Part shown: one piece after another, positions 10,269-21,059 of the stretch | How positions within the stretch are numbered: position 1 is the first letter of the stretch | Layout: every line of letters begins with the position of its first letter | Assembly (NCBI GenBank): GCA_016800925.1 | Contig: JABCPU010000100.1 | Coordinates: 122,330 to 186,329 of the forward strand | Length of the DNA stretch: 64,000 nucleotides | Origin: Suillus spraguei | Lineage: Eukaryota; Basidiomycota; Agaricomycetes; Boletales; Suillaceae | Direction of reading: 5' to 3' | Program-made: the position numbers and the translations under genes | The notes under the pieces: model-generated | What the model was told of the DNA's origin: nothing | The model's input: the letters and a program-made list of their open reading frames with translations, nothing else | Databases searched by the model: none

Positions 10269-11479
10269 CAAAGAAAAGCAAGTCATCATGGGTACGCCAG
10301 TCATTTATAGCAGCTCCTCACTCGTAACCACCGCATAACACACCTCGTGTTCATCATTATCCCCTTCCCACGATACCACGAGTTCACCGCCAATCACACT
10401 TCATACACTCCGCATACCACGCATCACGCCACGTGCTTGCAAGTCACAGGAACGCTAAGTCTTACATACGGTACGTTTGACCGGGGACAGTCAATATTCA
10501 AAGTGCCCAGCAGATGTAGCGAGAAAAGTCACACTGACCGTCAAAACCCATTTTTGACAAGCGTCTCATTAATGTCTGTGGCGGCAACCGAAGGATTTCC
10601 TTATAGCGATGAAATAGCCTTTTCGCTCCGCTAACACAGAACCATTCATCTTCCGCAAACCCTTACTGGATCCTCGCACCGATGCCCTCATGTCCCGTCC
10701 CATTCCATCTATAATCCATTGGTGTGTAGTTACCTCACTTCCGCTGTTACTAAACCTACAGCAGGATTTACCTTATATCTCAAGGGGCCACTGCACGCTG
10801 TGCGCCTCATAATTAAGTACCCCGTTTATTTTCTATCTCGCTACCGGACTCACATAGCTATCTCATACGCGCTCGCATATGCATATGTTAAAAAGGACTG
10901 AACATACATACCATTACTTTTACTTCCCATTACATCCCTTCTCTAGGACTTAGTATCCGAAATGCTCGCTAGTTGCAATCCATTTGCATTTGAACTCTTC
11001 TCTGTTTGAACTTCGCTCATTGATTCAACTGCCGGTAACTTTACCGCTTGAAGTACCGTGCGACTTTCGACTTCGCTACTCATAACCGGACCGTGGCCAG
11101 TGATCTTGCTGGGTCGCTTCCTCTCTCATCTGCGTTCCCACTCATACAGAAGTTGCCACTACCACTACTGCACCGCCAATAGTTATAACATTTTTGTCTC
11201 ACCCAAGTAACTTTGTTCCTGCCCTCGCTAGCTAACCGTTGCAGCTATCGTTACCGCGCACGTACCACTGACACTGCACTAGTACCGCCAATATACCGTT
11301 ACCACCGCTAACCTCGGAAATCGGAATCCCTGTTGCCATTTTAGTACTTCATTGTTTCCTTCGCACTAACTTAGAAGGAATTGCTTCTATCTGCAGTCCT
11401 CTTGGGTCAAACATCTCATTCGCGCCTTTAGTAGGATTAACGCTGTGCTTATACTTAGGCCAGCACTAGTTTCTTCATT
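10269..11479. other. Non-coding, probably degenerate repeat sequence
   Basis: About 1.2 kb without a supportable gene. It holds many TACCGC words, the reverse complement of the GCGGTA words at 8270-8560, which hints at inverted LTR material, but I could not align the two convincingly. It ends where the G2 gag sequence starts abruptly. Confidence 0.35.
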
Positions 11480-11495
11480 TCACCGGATCTCCTTT

Positions 11496-12193
11496 TGGAC
11501 GGATATAGCAACCATCTGGACTGGATGGATGACTACTCCGAGTTCATGCTTGAGCTCCAAACCAACTTCGGACCCCACGACCCCTCCGGAGACGCAGAAA
11601 TGCAGCTGGAACAGCTCCATATGCGTGACAGACAACACATCAACAAGTACGTTGTAGAATTCCAATGACTTGCCTCCCAAGTACGTGAATGGGGAGACGG
11701 AGCTTTACGATGCCAATTCTACAATGGACTTCCAGCCTGAATCAAAGATGAAATTAGTTGTATGGGTAAACCCACTACCCTTTCGGAATTCAAGACTCTC
11801 GCCCAGACCATCGATGCCCGTTACTGGGAACAGAGGGGCGAAGTCACCCGAGAAAGTAAAGTCACCTCTTCCAATCCGCCTAGGCAGTCAGCATCCGACC
11901 GGACAAACTCCAACTCGTCCGGATCCAATACACCCAAATTCAATAAGCCCACATCCTCCACAACCTCCTCTGCCCCGAAGGCTTCAGAACTTCCTAGCGT
12001 TGTTGGTGCAGACGGAAAGCTAACCACCCAGGAGCATCAGAGGCGTATCAACAAAAGGCTCTGTATGTTCTGTGGCGGACCTGGCCACACTGCTTGAGAC
12101 TGTACCAAATCCACTTTGCGCGCTGCCAAAGGCCGTGGTACCGTGCTCACTCCGGAAACTGATCCGGAAGCCTCGGACAAGGCAAAAAATTAG
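11496..12193 (+). pseudogene. gag: Gag of G2 element, 5'-truncated, with zinc knuckle
   Basis: The frame reads through retrotransposon-Gag helices (DDYSEFMLELQTNFGP.., then QFYNGLP) into a Ser/Thr/Pro-rich linker and a zinc knuckle at about 12060-12105. It ends at TAG 12191-12193. The knuckle reads CMFCGGPGHTA, stop, DC: a TGA at 12095 lies between its His and last Cys. A second TGA is at 11666. Both would be CGA before one C to T change. The beginning of the domain is missing along with the 5' LTR. The stop follows directly on a slippery heptamer leading into pol. Confidence 0.82.
12184..12190 (+). promoter_or_regulatory. Predicted -1 frameshift heptamer at gag/pol junction (G2)
   Basis: A AAA AAT in gag phase followed at once by TAG 12191. 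It fits the X XXY YYZ rule. A one-base slip puts the ribosome on TTA GTC TGC in the pol frame, which then leads to the protease. The arrangement is the same as in G1 at 1153-1159. No experimental support is visible; I did not assess a downstream pseudoknot. Confidence 0.65.
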
Positions 12194-15100
12194 TCTGCAA
12201 CTCTCCTGACTCCATGCGGGATGAGGGTCGCATTGGCCCAACCCGTACAACGGAGCTATGACTCAACGCTGTAACTCTTCCTGATCCAAACTCTCTATGT
12301 CCATATGTCTCACTTCTGTCTTTCTCCAAAATATCTGACTTTCCGGCCCTTATAGACTGTGGCTCCTCCCACTGCTTCATAGACACTGAATTCAGCCAAA
12401 AACATAAAATCCCTACCTACCAGATTCCTCCGCTTCCGCTCCGTTTATTTGATGGTACATGCAATAACAATATTGTCGAAGCCATAAACTTATCCGTCCA
12501 ATTCTCCTCTGGTGTAATCACCTCCGACACGTTCTATGTTACCCCTTTGGATTCCTCTTGTTATATTGTTCTTGGATATAGCTGGCTCACCCGACACAAT
12601 CCGTTGATTGACTGGGTATTGGGCAGCATCGAGTTCCAAACCATCGTACAGGGAATGCCATTGACCCCATCCGCATCATCGCTGCCTCTGGACCCACCAT
12701 CCATGGCAGGAAAATCCAATCTGACACCTCCATTACCTCTGGATATTCTATCCAAGGAGGAATTCTCCCCTCCAATATCTCTGTTGCCTCAGAGCATCCC
12801 ATCCATGGCAGAGACTCCTCCTCTGACCAAATCCGAACCCTCCGCTGATACTTCGGTCCCTAACATATCTCTGATAAACGCAGTGGCCTTTTGCCGTGCC
12901 TGCAAGTTAGAAGGATCCACTCAGTTCAGCATCTATCTCCGTCCCTCTGGGGTTAATCTCCGATCCGCATCCGTATCATCTGAACCTCCAGATCTCTCCA
13001 GAATCCCTTCCGAATACCACAAGTTCGCGGATGTCTTTGACAAAGGCAAAGCCAGACAATTACCTCCTCACTGACCCTATGGCCTCAAAATTGAGATAGA
13101 GGAAGGAGCTAGTCCACCTCTCGGAACCATATATTCTCTCTCTCCAGTCGAGCTTGAAGCTCTCCGAAAGTTCCTCGATGAAAACATCTTGTCCAGACTC
13201 CTCTGATCCTCATCCTCTCCTCATGGTGCCCCTGTCCTGTTTGTCAAAAAGAAGGATGGTTCCCTTCGCCTCTGTGTATATTTTCGAGGCCTCAATCAGA
13301 TTACCAAGAAAGACCGATATCCGTTACCCCTCATTGCCGACCTCCTAGACTCTCCGAGCCACGCTAAAGTTTACACCAAAATTGACCTCCGTTCCGCTTA
13401 CCATCTCGTCAGGATAGCGGAAGGGGATGAGTGGAAGACTTCCTTCCGAACGTGCTATGGTTCCTATGAATGGCTGGTAATGCTGGAAGGCCTTACAAAT
13501 GCTCCAGCGGCTTTTCAACGCTTTGTTAATAGCATGTTTGCCGATATGCTGGATATATGCGTTATTGTATATCTGGATGACATCCTTATCTATTCCGAAG
13601 ACCTCGCGAGTCATAGGAAACATGTCCGAGAAGTACTACGCCGCCTCCATAAACATCGACTCTATGCCAAACCCGAGAAATGCGAATTCCACTCATCCTC
13701 CGTCGAGTATCTTGGTTACCTGCTATCTCCGGACAGCTTGACAATGTCGTCAGAGAAGATCCAGTTTATTGTCAACTGGCCGGAACCTCGGAAGATCAAG
13801 GACATTCAATCCTTCCTCGGATTTGCTAATTTCTATCATCGTTTTATCTTCAACTACTCGGATATTGTAGTTCCCCTCACTCGGCTCACGCGCAAGGGAG
13901 TTCCTTGGAACTTTTCTGAAGACTGTCAGAAATCCTTCGGAGCACTCAAAAAAGCCTTCACTTGCACTCCGGTACTTACCCACTGGATTCCGGATGTTCC
14001 TATAGTGGTGGAAACCAATGCCTCTGATTATGCCATAGCCGGAATACTCTCCATTGTATGTCCGGACTCAGAGCTTTGTCCGGTTGCCTATTATTCCCGT
14101 ACTCTGTCCGCTCCGGAACTCAAGTATGACACCCATGACAAGGAACTCCTAGCCATCCACAAAGCTTTTCGGACCTGGCAACATTACCTAGAAGGCTTGT
14201 CCAAACCTATAGATGTCGTTATGGATCACAAAAACCTCAAGTACTTCTCCACTACCAAACTTCTCTCTCGCCATCAGGCTCACTGGTCCGAATTCCTCCA
14301 TCAGTTCAATCTCATCATCTGTTTCCATCTCGGAAAACTTGGAGCCAAACCAGATTCCCTTACTAGACGTTGGGACATCTACCCCAAAGAGGGGGATAAG
14401 GACTACGCTCAAGTCAATCCTCATAATTTCCGCCCAGTATTCACCTCCAAACAGTTAGCTTCGTCCCTATGAGCCACAACCCTAGCACCTCTGGTTCTTA
14501 GAGCAGCTGTTCTCATGGATATGGAAAACCTTTGGAAAGATATCTTGACTGAACTCCCCAATGATCCTATTGCACGGACGCATCTACCGGTACCTTCAGA
14601 TCCGAGATGGACAGTGGACGATTGTGGATTCCTTCACTGCGATAACTGTATCTATGTTCCGGAAGCCAATGACTTACGACTACGCATCCTCCGTAACTGC
14701 CATGATCACCCCCTATCCAGACATTTTGGACAGAATTGTACCCTCGAGCTCATCCAACGTGACTACACCTGGCCCGGAATACGAACCTATGTCAAAGAAT
14801 ATGTCAGATCCTGCACATCCTGCGCCCGAGCCAAAGTTCTGAGACATAAACCCTATGGATTACTCAAGCAACTCCCTGTCCCAGAGAAACCTTGGAATTC
14901 CATCTCTATGGATTTCATTGAGCAACTTCCAGACTCATCCGGCTTTACAGCCATCCTCGTCATCATAGATCGCCTATCCAAGCAAGCCATATTCGTCCCG
15001 ACCCATGACACCATTACTTCTCCTGATCTCGCCTGCCTATTTCTCCTCCATGTCTTCTCCAAGCATGGTGTTCCATCCCATGTAACCTCGGATCAAGGAA

Positions 15101-15984
15101 CAGAGTTTGTATCCCACTTCTTCCACTCCTTAGGAAAGGCATTAGACATGGTCCTACACTTCACATCTGGATATCATCCGGAAGGGGATGGACAAACAGA
15201 ATGTGCCAACCAAATGCTGGAACAGTACCTCTGGATCTACTGCAACTATCAGCAGGACAACTGGTCTGAGCTACTGCCCCTCGCAGAGTTCGCATACAAT
15301 AACGCTCCAAGTGCCACTACCGGAGTTTCACCTTTCTTTGCCAATAAGGGTTATCATCCGAACATTTCCATCCATCCGGAACGCGACCTATCCTCCATCC
15401 ACGCCCAGGAATATGCCCTAGACCTTAATGAACTTCACCAGTTTCTTCGAGTAGAGATGTCCAAAGCCCAGAAATGCTATCAAGGACCTGCGGATGCTAA
15501 AAGACAACCCGCTCCGGATTTCCGGATTGGAGAACAAGTCTTCGTCAAAGCCAAGTACTTCTGTTCCACTCGTCCATCGAAGAAACTTTCAGAAAAGAAT
15601 TTGGGTCCATTTGAAATCATATCCTGTCCAGGCAGTCATTCCTTCGCCATCCGACTTCCAGATTCCATGCGCTCCATTCACCCTGTATTCCATGTTTCGC
15701 AGTTAGAGCCAGCAGTCCTGAACACTATCCCTAATTGCATTCAACCTCCTCCACCTCCAGTCGAAGTTGATGGGGAACCGGAGTATGAGATATCCGAAAT
15801 CCTAGACTCTAAACTGGACCGTCGTAGACATCATTGCCAACTCCTATACCTCATCCGTTGGTCCGGATATGAAGGAACGGACGAAGAAACTTCCTGGTTA
15901 CTTGCCACAGAACTCGGAAATGCATCGGATCTTGTAGCGGATTTCCACTCAGCATATCTGGACAAACCTGGTCCCATTGCTTGA
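12190..15984 (+). pseudogene. pol: Pol polyprotein of G2 element: protease-RT-RNase H-integrase-chromodomain
   Basis: Domains in order: protease with ALIDCGSSHCF at about 12345-12380; RT with FVKKKDGSLRLC near 13240 and YLDD near 13570; RNase H near 14005 with VVETNASDYA; integrase zinc finger near 14700-14830; integrase core with SMDFIEQLP, TSDQGTEF and EGDGQTE; and a chromodomain at about 15780-15940 (YEISEILDSK .. LLYLIRWSGYEG). In-frame TGA codons lie at 12259, 13072, 13204 and 14470. At 14017-14019 the RNase H catalytic Asp codon reads AAT. The RT word normally VDYRGLN reads VYFRGLN. Otherwise the frame is continuous to TGA 15982, so decay is by point changes. Function when intact: reverse transcription and targeted integration, the chromodomain binding histone marks. 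Confidence 0.9.
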
Positions 15985-16041
15985 AAAGTACATAACGAAA
16001 TATAAGTACATTGAGGGCAGTAACGGAAATCCGGATCCGGA

Positions 16042-17037
16042 CTAAGCGCCAGTCTCCATTTCACCTCTGCCACCTCCAGTCTCTTCCCCAGTCCCATCCA
16101 CCATCTCTCCTCTAGTCTCATCTGCCACCTCTTCCCCAATCTCCTCACCAGCACCATCCTTGTCGGATCCGGCAGAAATGGAAAGCCTAAATCTGGTCCA
16201 GATTTCCTCAATGAGCAGGGCCTGGAACTCCCTCTGTTGCTGGAGGAAGGCCTCCATGGTAGAGCTCATCCACTCCATGGCAATCCGACTCCCTTCCGCC
16301 ACTGCAATACCATCCTGAAGGAGTCCATTGGTCCACACCAGTTCCACAATGATCCCATTAGCAGCGGCCACCCAAGCCTGGTCATCATACTCGACGACAT
16401 CCTCATCCGTACCTTCAATAGTCACTGGATTGGAGAAGACATCCGCATCCGCCACATCCGGAGTAGGGCTCTTCTGACGGCGCTTGCATTTGCCCTTCAG
16501 AGACAGAGTACCAGCAGGACGCTGCCTCTTCCGGCCCTTGGGTCCCTTAACGAATCCAGGCCTTTCAGGACAAGTGGCCTTGTCCTTCCGGCAGACGTCA
16601 CAAGACTTAATCTACAAAACGTCGAAATCAGCGGATCCGAAGGTTTTCGGACGACTCACTAAGGAATTCTTCTCAGCGTCACCCCACTGACACATCCGGT
16701 CCTTAGTGATGCAACGGGAGCAGTACCCATCCTTTGCCCTGGATGCAGGAGCAGCCTTGGCCTTGCCAATCCATTAGGATCCGGATCTAGAAGAGTCCAC
16801 ATCACTCACCCAAGCCTCAATCAGAGCCCTCCGTCTCTTTTCCTCCATTTCCCTCCGGATCTCTGCCAACTCAATCTGCTTCAACTCCTCCTGCCTTTTC
16901 CGCTCCTCCGCCTCTTTCCACTTCTGCTTCTGCTCCGCCTTGGCTTCTGCTGCAGCCTTAGCAGCAGCCAGTTGCTGTTCCAGATCCGCCACAATGTCAG
17001 CAGCAGACTTAGGGGCATCAGATTTCTTTCCAGACAT
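16042..17037 (-). pseudogene. Antisense ORF between pol and 3' LTR of G2, cysteine-motif protein
   Basis: Unrecognised reverse-strand protein starting at ATG 17037 and ending at 16042. The first 80 residues are Ala/Lys/Glu-rich and strongly predicted coiled coil (ADLEQQLAAAKAAAEAK..). The middle has two C-X2-C-X6-C units (CSRCITKDRMC and CDVCRKDKATC). A basic Lys/Arg stretch follows, then an acidic C-terminal third rich in Glu, Gly and Thr. Stops at about 16777 (TAA) and near 16613 (TAG) break the frame unless small introns exist. Position and motif pair resemble the gene at 9102-10268. An antisense-encoded accessory protein of the element is the simplest reading; a captured host gene is the alternative. 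Confidence 0.6.
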
Positions 17038-17232
17038 GTTTTAAAGCAAGTTTTGTTAACAGGGGTATGAAGTGGGGGTAGGAATCACTTCGGACGTCTG
17101 ACGTCCATATATCTGTCGGATTACAGACTCAGCACTACAACCATCAAACTTCCCCATCATCCCGCATTAATCTTGTCCGATCTGGATCGATGCTTCCTGT
17201 GCCTCAGGGGTTCGGCCCTAAAGGGGGGATAC

Positions 17233-18001
17233 TGTCAAATACCATACTTCTAATCCCAGATCCGACCATATCCGATCAGATCTGATCGATTCCACTTCCG
17301 TCCAGTCCACAGATCCTGTCCGGATCACCCATCCGAATGTGCCCACTTCTTGCACCTTAACTCCCTTGTGTATATCTGCGTCTATCTCCTTTCGTCATTC
17401 CTCCTGTTTCCGGTATTCTGGCTGTGTATATTTCCGTCCTGTGTCACTGATCCATTACCTGTGTTCATTTCCGATTCATGCTTACTGATCCACTGTGCAT
17501 TAACTAATAGACTTCCGTTACACTTTGTACATAGCCCTCAGTCCTGGACTTGTTGATCATCCGTATTAGATACTTACAGTATATAAACCACTTGTAGATC
17601 TCTGTAGAACCTTAGTTCGAATATCATCTTAGATTCTGCTCATTCTGCTTCCTCCAGACTTGAGTCACTTCCTGCTCTAAGTAATCTTCCGAGACTTGGG
17701 ATTGATTCCTATAGTCTATATCTCCGACTCTATCTTCGGATAGTCTATCTCTGTTAGCTTCTAGTTAAGGACTCATTCCGAAGCTAGTCTTAATCCTCTT
17801 TCCATCCCTACGCTTTGGATAACCTTTGGACATATCATATCCGATACCTTTGGATGTCCAGATCCGTCATGCAACTCCTTCAGGATCTTCGGACGTATAC
17901 CTTCTCCCTGAAATTAGGGGCATTACTCAGGAAAGGGGCACAGTGCACGAACTGAGGCCAAAGCCCTTCGGATCTCTCTCCCTTTGAGTACGGTCTTAAC
18001 A
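17233..18001 (+). repeat. 3' LTR of G2 element (769 bp)
   Basis: Starts TGTCAAATACC directly after a CTAAAGGGGGGATAC purine tract (about 17218-17232) and ends CGGTCTTAACA. It is rich in TCCGGA/GATCCG words. The 5' partner is missing. The start and end words recur in the LTR at 61816-63108 (TGTCATATACC .. GGTCGTAACA). Confidence 0.85.
17580..17587 (+). promoter_or_regulatory. TATA box in G2 LTR
   Basis: TATATAAA within ACAGTATATAAACCACTTG. The same core, ACAGTATATAAAC, is present in the G2-like LTR on the reverse strand near 62679-62690, so the element is conserved between two otherwise different LTRs. Confidence 0.55.
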
Positions 18002-18076
18002 CGTGCGCATGATATCCAGGTTTATAGTATTTTTTATGTTTGAGATACTAATTCTAACAATATACTCTAGGACGAG

Positions 18077-18116
18077 CTTCCACGGGGTGCTACCATCTTC
18101 CACGGGGTGCTACCAT
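18077..18116 (+). repeat. 20-base tandem duplication within the Plavaka exon
   Basis: CTTCCACGGGGTGCTACCAT occurs twice back to back. Twenty is not a multiple of three, so it shifts the reading frame of the transposase. Confidence 0.9.
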
Positions 18117-19837
18117 TGTGCCTATTGTTCTTGCATCAGACAAAACTCCAGTAACTTGACAAACAGGAGGTCTGAGATGCATCCCATGTTCCTTACCACC
18201 ACTAATATCCGATCTGATGTTCGCATGAAAGCTACTGCTCATGCATGATCATGCATCGCGTACATGCCCATTCCCCAGTACATTTGCAATCCCGAATTCT
18301 CTTTGCTCTTGCAAGCCCATATGTGGCATCGGTGCGTAGACATAGTCTGCGAAAATCTAAAGCATGCAGCCGCTGTAGGCACAGATATGGTGGACCCATT
18401 GGGTCTCTTACGCTATGCCTTTACCCCCCTCATCGCATACACTGCCGACCTCCCCGAACAACAAATGATTTCATGTGTGAGTAAGAACACATCGCCTGTT
18501 ACTATGGCTATCCAGTCACAGTTCGGAGATGGAAAGTTGTATGAACCTCGTGATGGCCAAGGCACACTCACAATGCTTGAAGAACTTGGCCGGCGTATTG
18601 ACCCCTGGAAGGTCCAGGAGTTTCAAGAAGCAGCTAAAGCATTACATCTCAATGAAGTGCACCTTCCCTTCTGGCACAACTGGCGCTTCGCTGATCAGCT
18701 ATTTTCCTTGCACCTGAGCTTTTACACACTTGCCACAAACTTTTCTTCGATCACATCCTCAAGTGGTGCAAGGAAGTCATTGGGGCTGATGAAATGGATA
18801 CTCGCTTTTGTTCACAGCATAAACGTATCGGAACCCGTCACTTCGGGCAAGGTGTCTCGCATGTCCTGCAGATGACCGGTCGGGAACATTGGGACATTCA
18901 ATGCACAATTGTGGCCACAATTGCAGGCGTTGCCGATCCTGATTTTGTCCGTGCTATACATGCAATTGTTGATTTCATCTACAAAGCGCAGTCTCCAACT
19001 TTCACTCCAACATCAATCGCTGACATGATCTCCTCGCTCCAAGAGTTCCATGAATTCAAACCTGCAATTCTCTGTGCCCCGTTCATAACCATTTCCTCAA
19101 AGGCCTGCTGTCTGAAGACAGCAAGATCACCTTCCACATTACAGTATCTAGCGATCACACCAACAAGACACCGCTTTTTTTTGGCACACTTATACCAGCT
19201 TCCTGACTTCCCCTTGAAGCTTCGCTCCTTCATGAAGGGAGTGTCAACCCTGCGGTCGCAACCCGCTTCCAGAGCTGCATGCTCAACGTCTGGAACAAGT
19301 TTCGTCTTCAGCTGCATTCTATGTTGCGTCCGCATCTCGTCATGCCGAGCCAGCAGGTACAAGCGTGTCTGCCATCTGCTAACTATCCTCATGGCAATTG
19401 TGATGCCGTGCTTCTGCGGATACATGGTGAAGGTGAAAATCCTGGTGAGTCTTGGAGTTCTAGTCAGTATCTTTGTGTTCATGGATCTCTTCACTAGATG
19501 CCACTGTAGCTCAAGTTCGCATGATATTCAGCTTGTCAAAGAAAGGCCCACCGCTGTCTCCTGAACTCGATCAGATATTCCTCTATGTACAGCTCTTTGA
19601 AGTCATTGCGCATCCCGAAGATGATCCTGGAGTCATGATGTTCCACGTCAAGCGCCGTTATATGACTGATCCTGGTGGCACACAAGTGCGGGTTGGCATG
19701 ATTATTCCTCTGCTTGATGTCACCCATGCAATTGAGCTCATTCCTGTTTATGGGGACAGAGCTGATCATGCTGTTACTTCCTCGATGTGTTTAGAACGCT
19801 ATGATACCTTCTACCTTAACAATTTTTCAGACAAAGA

Positions 19838-20265
19838 ATGGTACATCAGGAAATCATGAGTTTACTTATTCCTTACTTATTTCAAACTTTTCCCACTTAT
19901 TCCAAATGGATCTACTTATTTCTCTTAAATTACCACCTGGTCCCACTGAACTATCAGGGTCTGTTAGCCATCATTATAAATGTGTGCTATAAAATTATTG
20001 GACTCTTAATTTGCAAAATAGTACCTCAAGAGAATATTTGAGAAATAAAATCATCAGCATGAATGTGTCACTCGAGCTTCATACTAGTCACTAATTGTTG
20101 GTCTTATGCAATGAAACTTGTCTCTCAGGCCCAACAAACATATTGGAATACTCAATTTTGAAGCAGTTGTCAAATTTCAGAAAAAAAGTAGGTCCATTTG
20201 AAATAAGTGGGAAAAGTTTGAAATAAGTAAGGAATAGTTAAACTCATGATTTCCTGATGTACCAT
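19838..20265. mobile_element. MITE with about 80-base terminal inverted repeats
   Basis: The left end ATGGTACATCAGGAAATCAT (19838) and right end ATGATTTCCTGATGTACCAT (20265) are perfect inverses. The similarity goes on inward for about 80 bases on each side with few mismatches (TTTACTTATTCC .. GGATCTACTT against its complement). Total length is 428 bases, with no ORF. It sits in the last transposase codons after SDKE; a 2-base AT duplication is possible but short. The superfamily is not assigned. AT-rich interior. Confidence 0.85.
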
Positions 20266-20320
20266 ACGCTACATACAGAGTTTATGTAGTTTCTCTTGAC
20301 ATCCTGTGGTGTGCATCATG

Positions 20321-21059
20321 ATCACAATGTTAGAATGATTGATTTCACTATCTCGCAAAGATAAGATTCAGTAAACAATTTAAGACTAAATCTATGACTT
20401 GATTTCGTGATTTTGACACGACTAAGTGAGTTGTCAGATCTCCACCAATCGCATGAGTTCACTAGTGAAGTTGTAAGCGTTCGTAAGTGTCCGTAATGCG
20501 CTTAAGCTAAGCGTTCATTTCAGTGGTTTTGCAGATTAGTAGGTACGAACTATTCCAGGCTGCCCGCACTGCGCAGAGAAATTTTTACAAGCGGGGTTAA
20601 AAGGCGGCTGTGGCTGAAGTCTGTTATGGGTAAGCTGTCCATCAAGGCACGTCGATGATTGACCATCGCTAATGCAATACAATGTAAGTAGTCAAGACTA
20701 TCGTCCCTTGACAGTTACGCCGAAAGGCAGTGATAATCAAAGCTCACGCTTGCCACAAGTATTTTTTAATATGGGAACCCAGGTGCTTACAGTATCCATT
20801 ACACGTGATCCTTACACAGTATCACTAGGCAGAAGGAAGACAGTTACCTTGTTCAAGTTATGGTACAACAGCGTTTCCCGGTGTTCACACTCGTGCATGT
20901 AGTAAAACTGCCTTGACACAGGGCCATCAAGAGTCATCTAACATTTATCTGCACTGTACCTCAGACTATTCGGCAAATTGAATATAAAAGTGCGGGGACA
21001 TCTCATGGTAGTACGAGCGTCCACCAACTTGCAAGTTTTTTATTCACTTACGCCAGAAC
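20321..21059. other. Intergenic sequence, nothing recognised
   Basis: About 740 bases without a gene, repeat or known motif that I can support. Confidence 0.5.

Larger units (their letters stand above)
11480..18001 (+). mobile_element. Ty3/gypsy chromovirus, family G2, 5'-truncated
   Basis: Gag (from mid-domain), pol with chromodomain, an antisense ORF, polypurine tract and a 769-bp 3' LTR. No 5' LTR precedes gag: sequence before about 11480 does not match the LTR at 17233-18001, and gag begins inside its domain. The coding frames carry six in-frame TGA codons and the RNase H Asp is changed to Asn, so it is inactive. Its 3' LTR ends inside an intron of a Plavaka transposase gene. An LTR with similar ends but greater length sits in copy 3 of G1 at 61816-63108. 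Confidence 0.9.
18002..20320 (+). pseudogene. KDZ/Plavaka-type transposase, 5'-cut and frameshifted
   Basis: Transposase of the basidiomycete Plavaka group. Visible pieces: HMWHRCVDIVCENLKHAA and DPLGLLRYAFTPL at 18320-18430, VHLPFWHNWRFAD near 18660, TRHFGQGVSHVLQMTGREHWD near 18830-18900 in another frame, the KFRLQLHSMLRPH block near 19300, and the C-terminal AQVRMIFSLSKKG .. IPLLDVTHAIELIPVYG .. FYLNNFSDKEW at 19500-19840. An intron GTGAGT..CACTAG at 19445-19497 joins the last two. The 5' part ends inside an intron exactly at the G2 LTR, so the rest was displaced. A 20-base tandem duplication at 18077-18116, frame changes near 18230 and 18790, and a MITE at 19838 break it. Family assignment is from memory of conserved words. 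Confidence 0.8.

Noticed and set aside
8260..11390. Pair of inverted LTRs around the Cys-motif gene
   Set aside because: Shared GCGGTA-type words only; I could not align a continuous stretch by eye, so it is mentioned only as a possibility.
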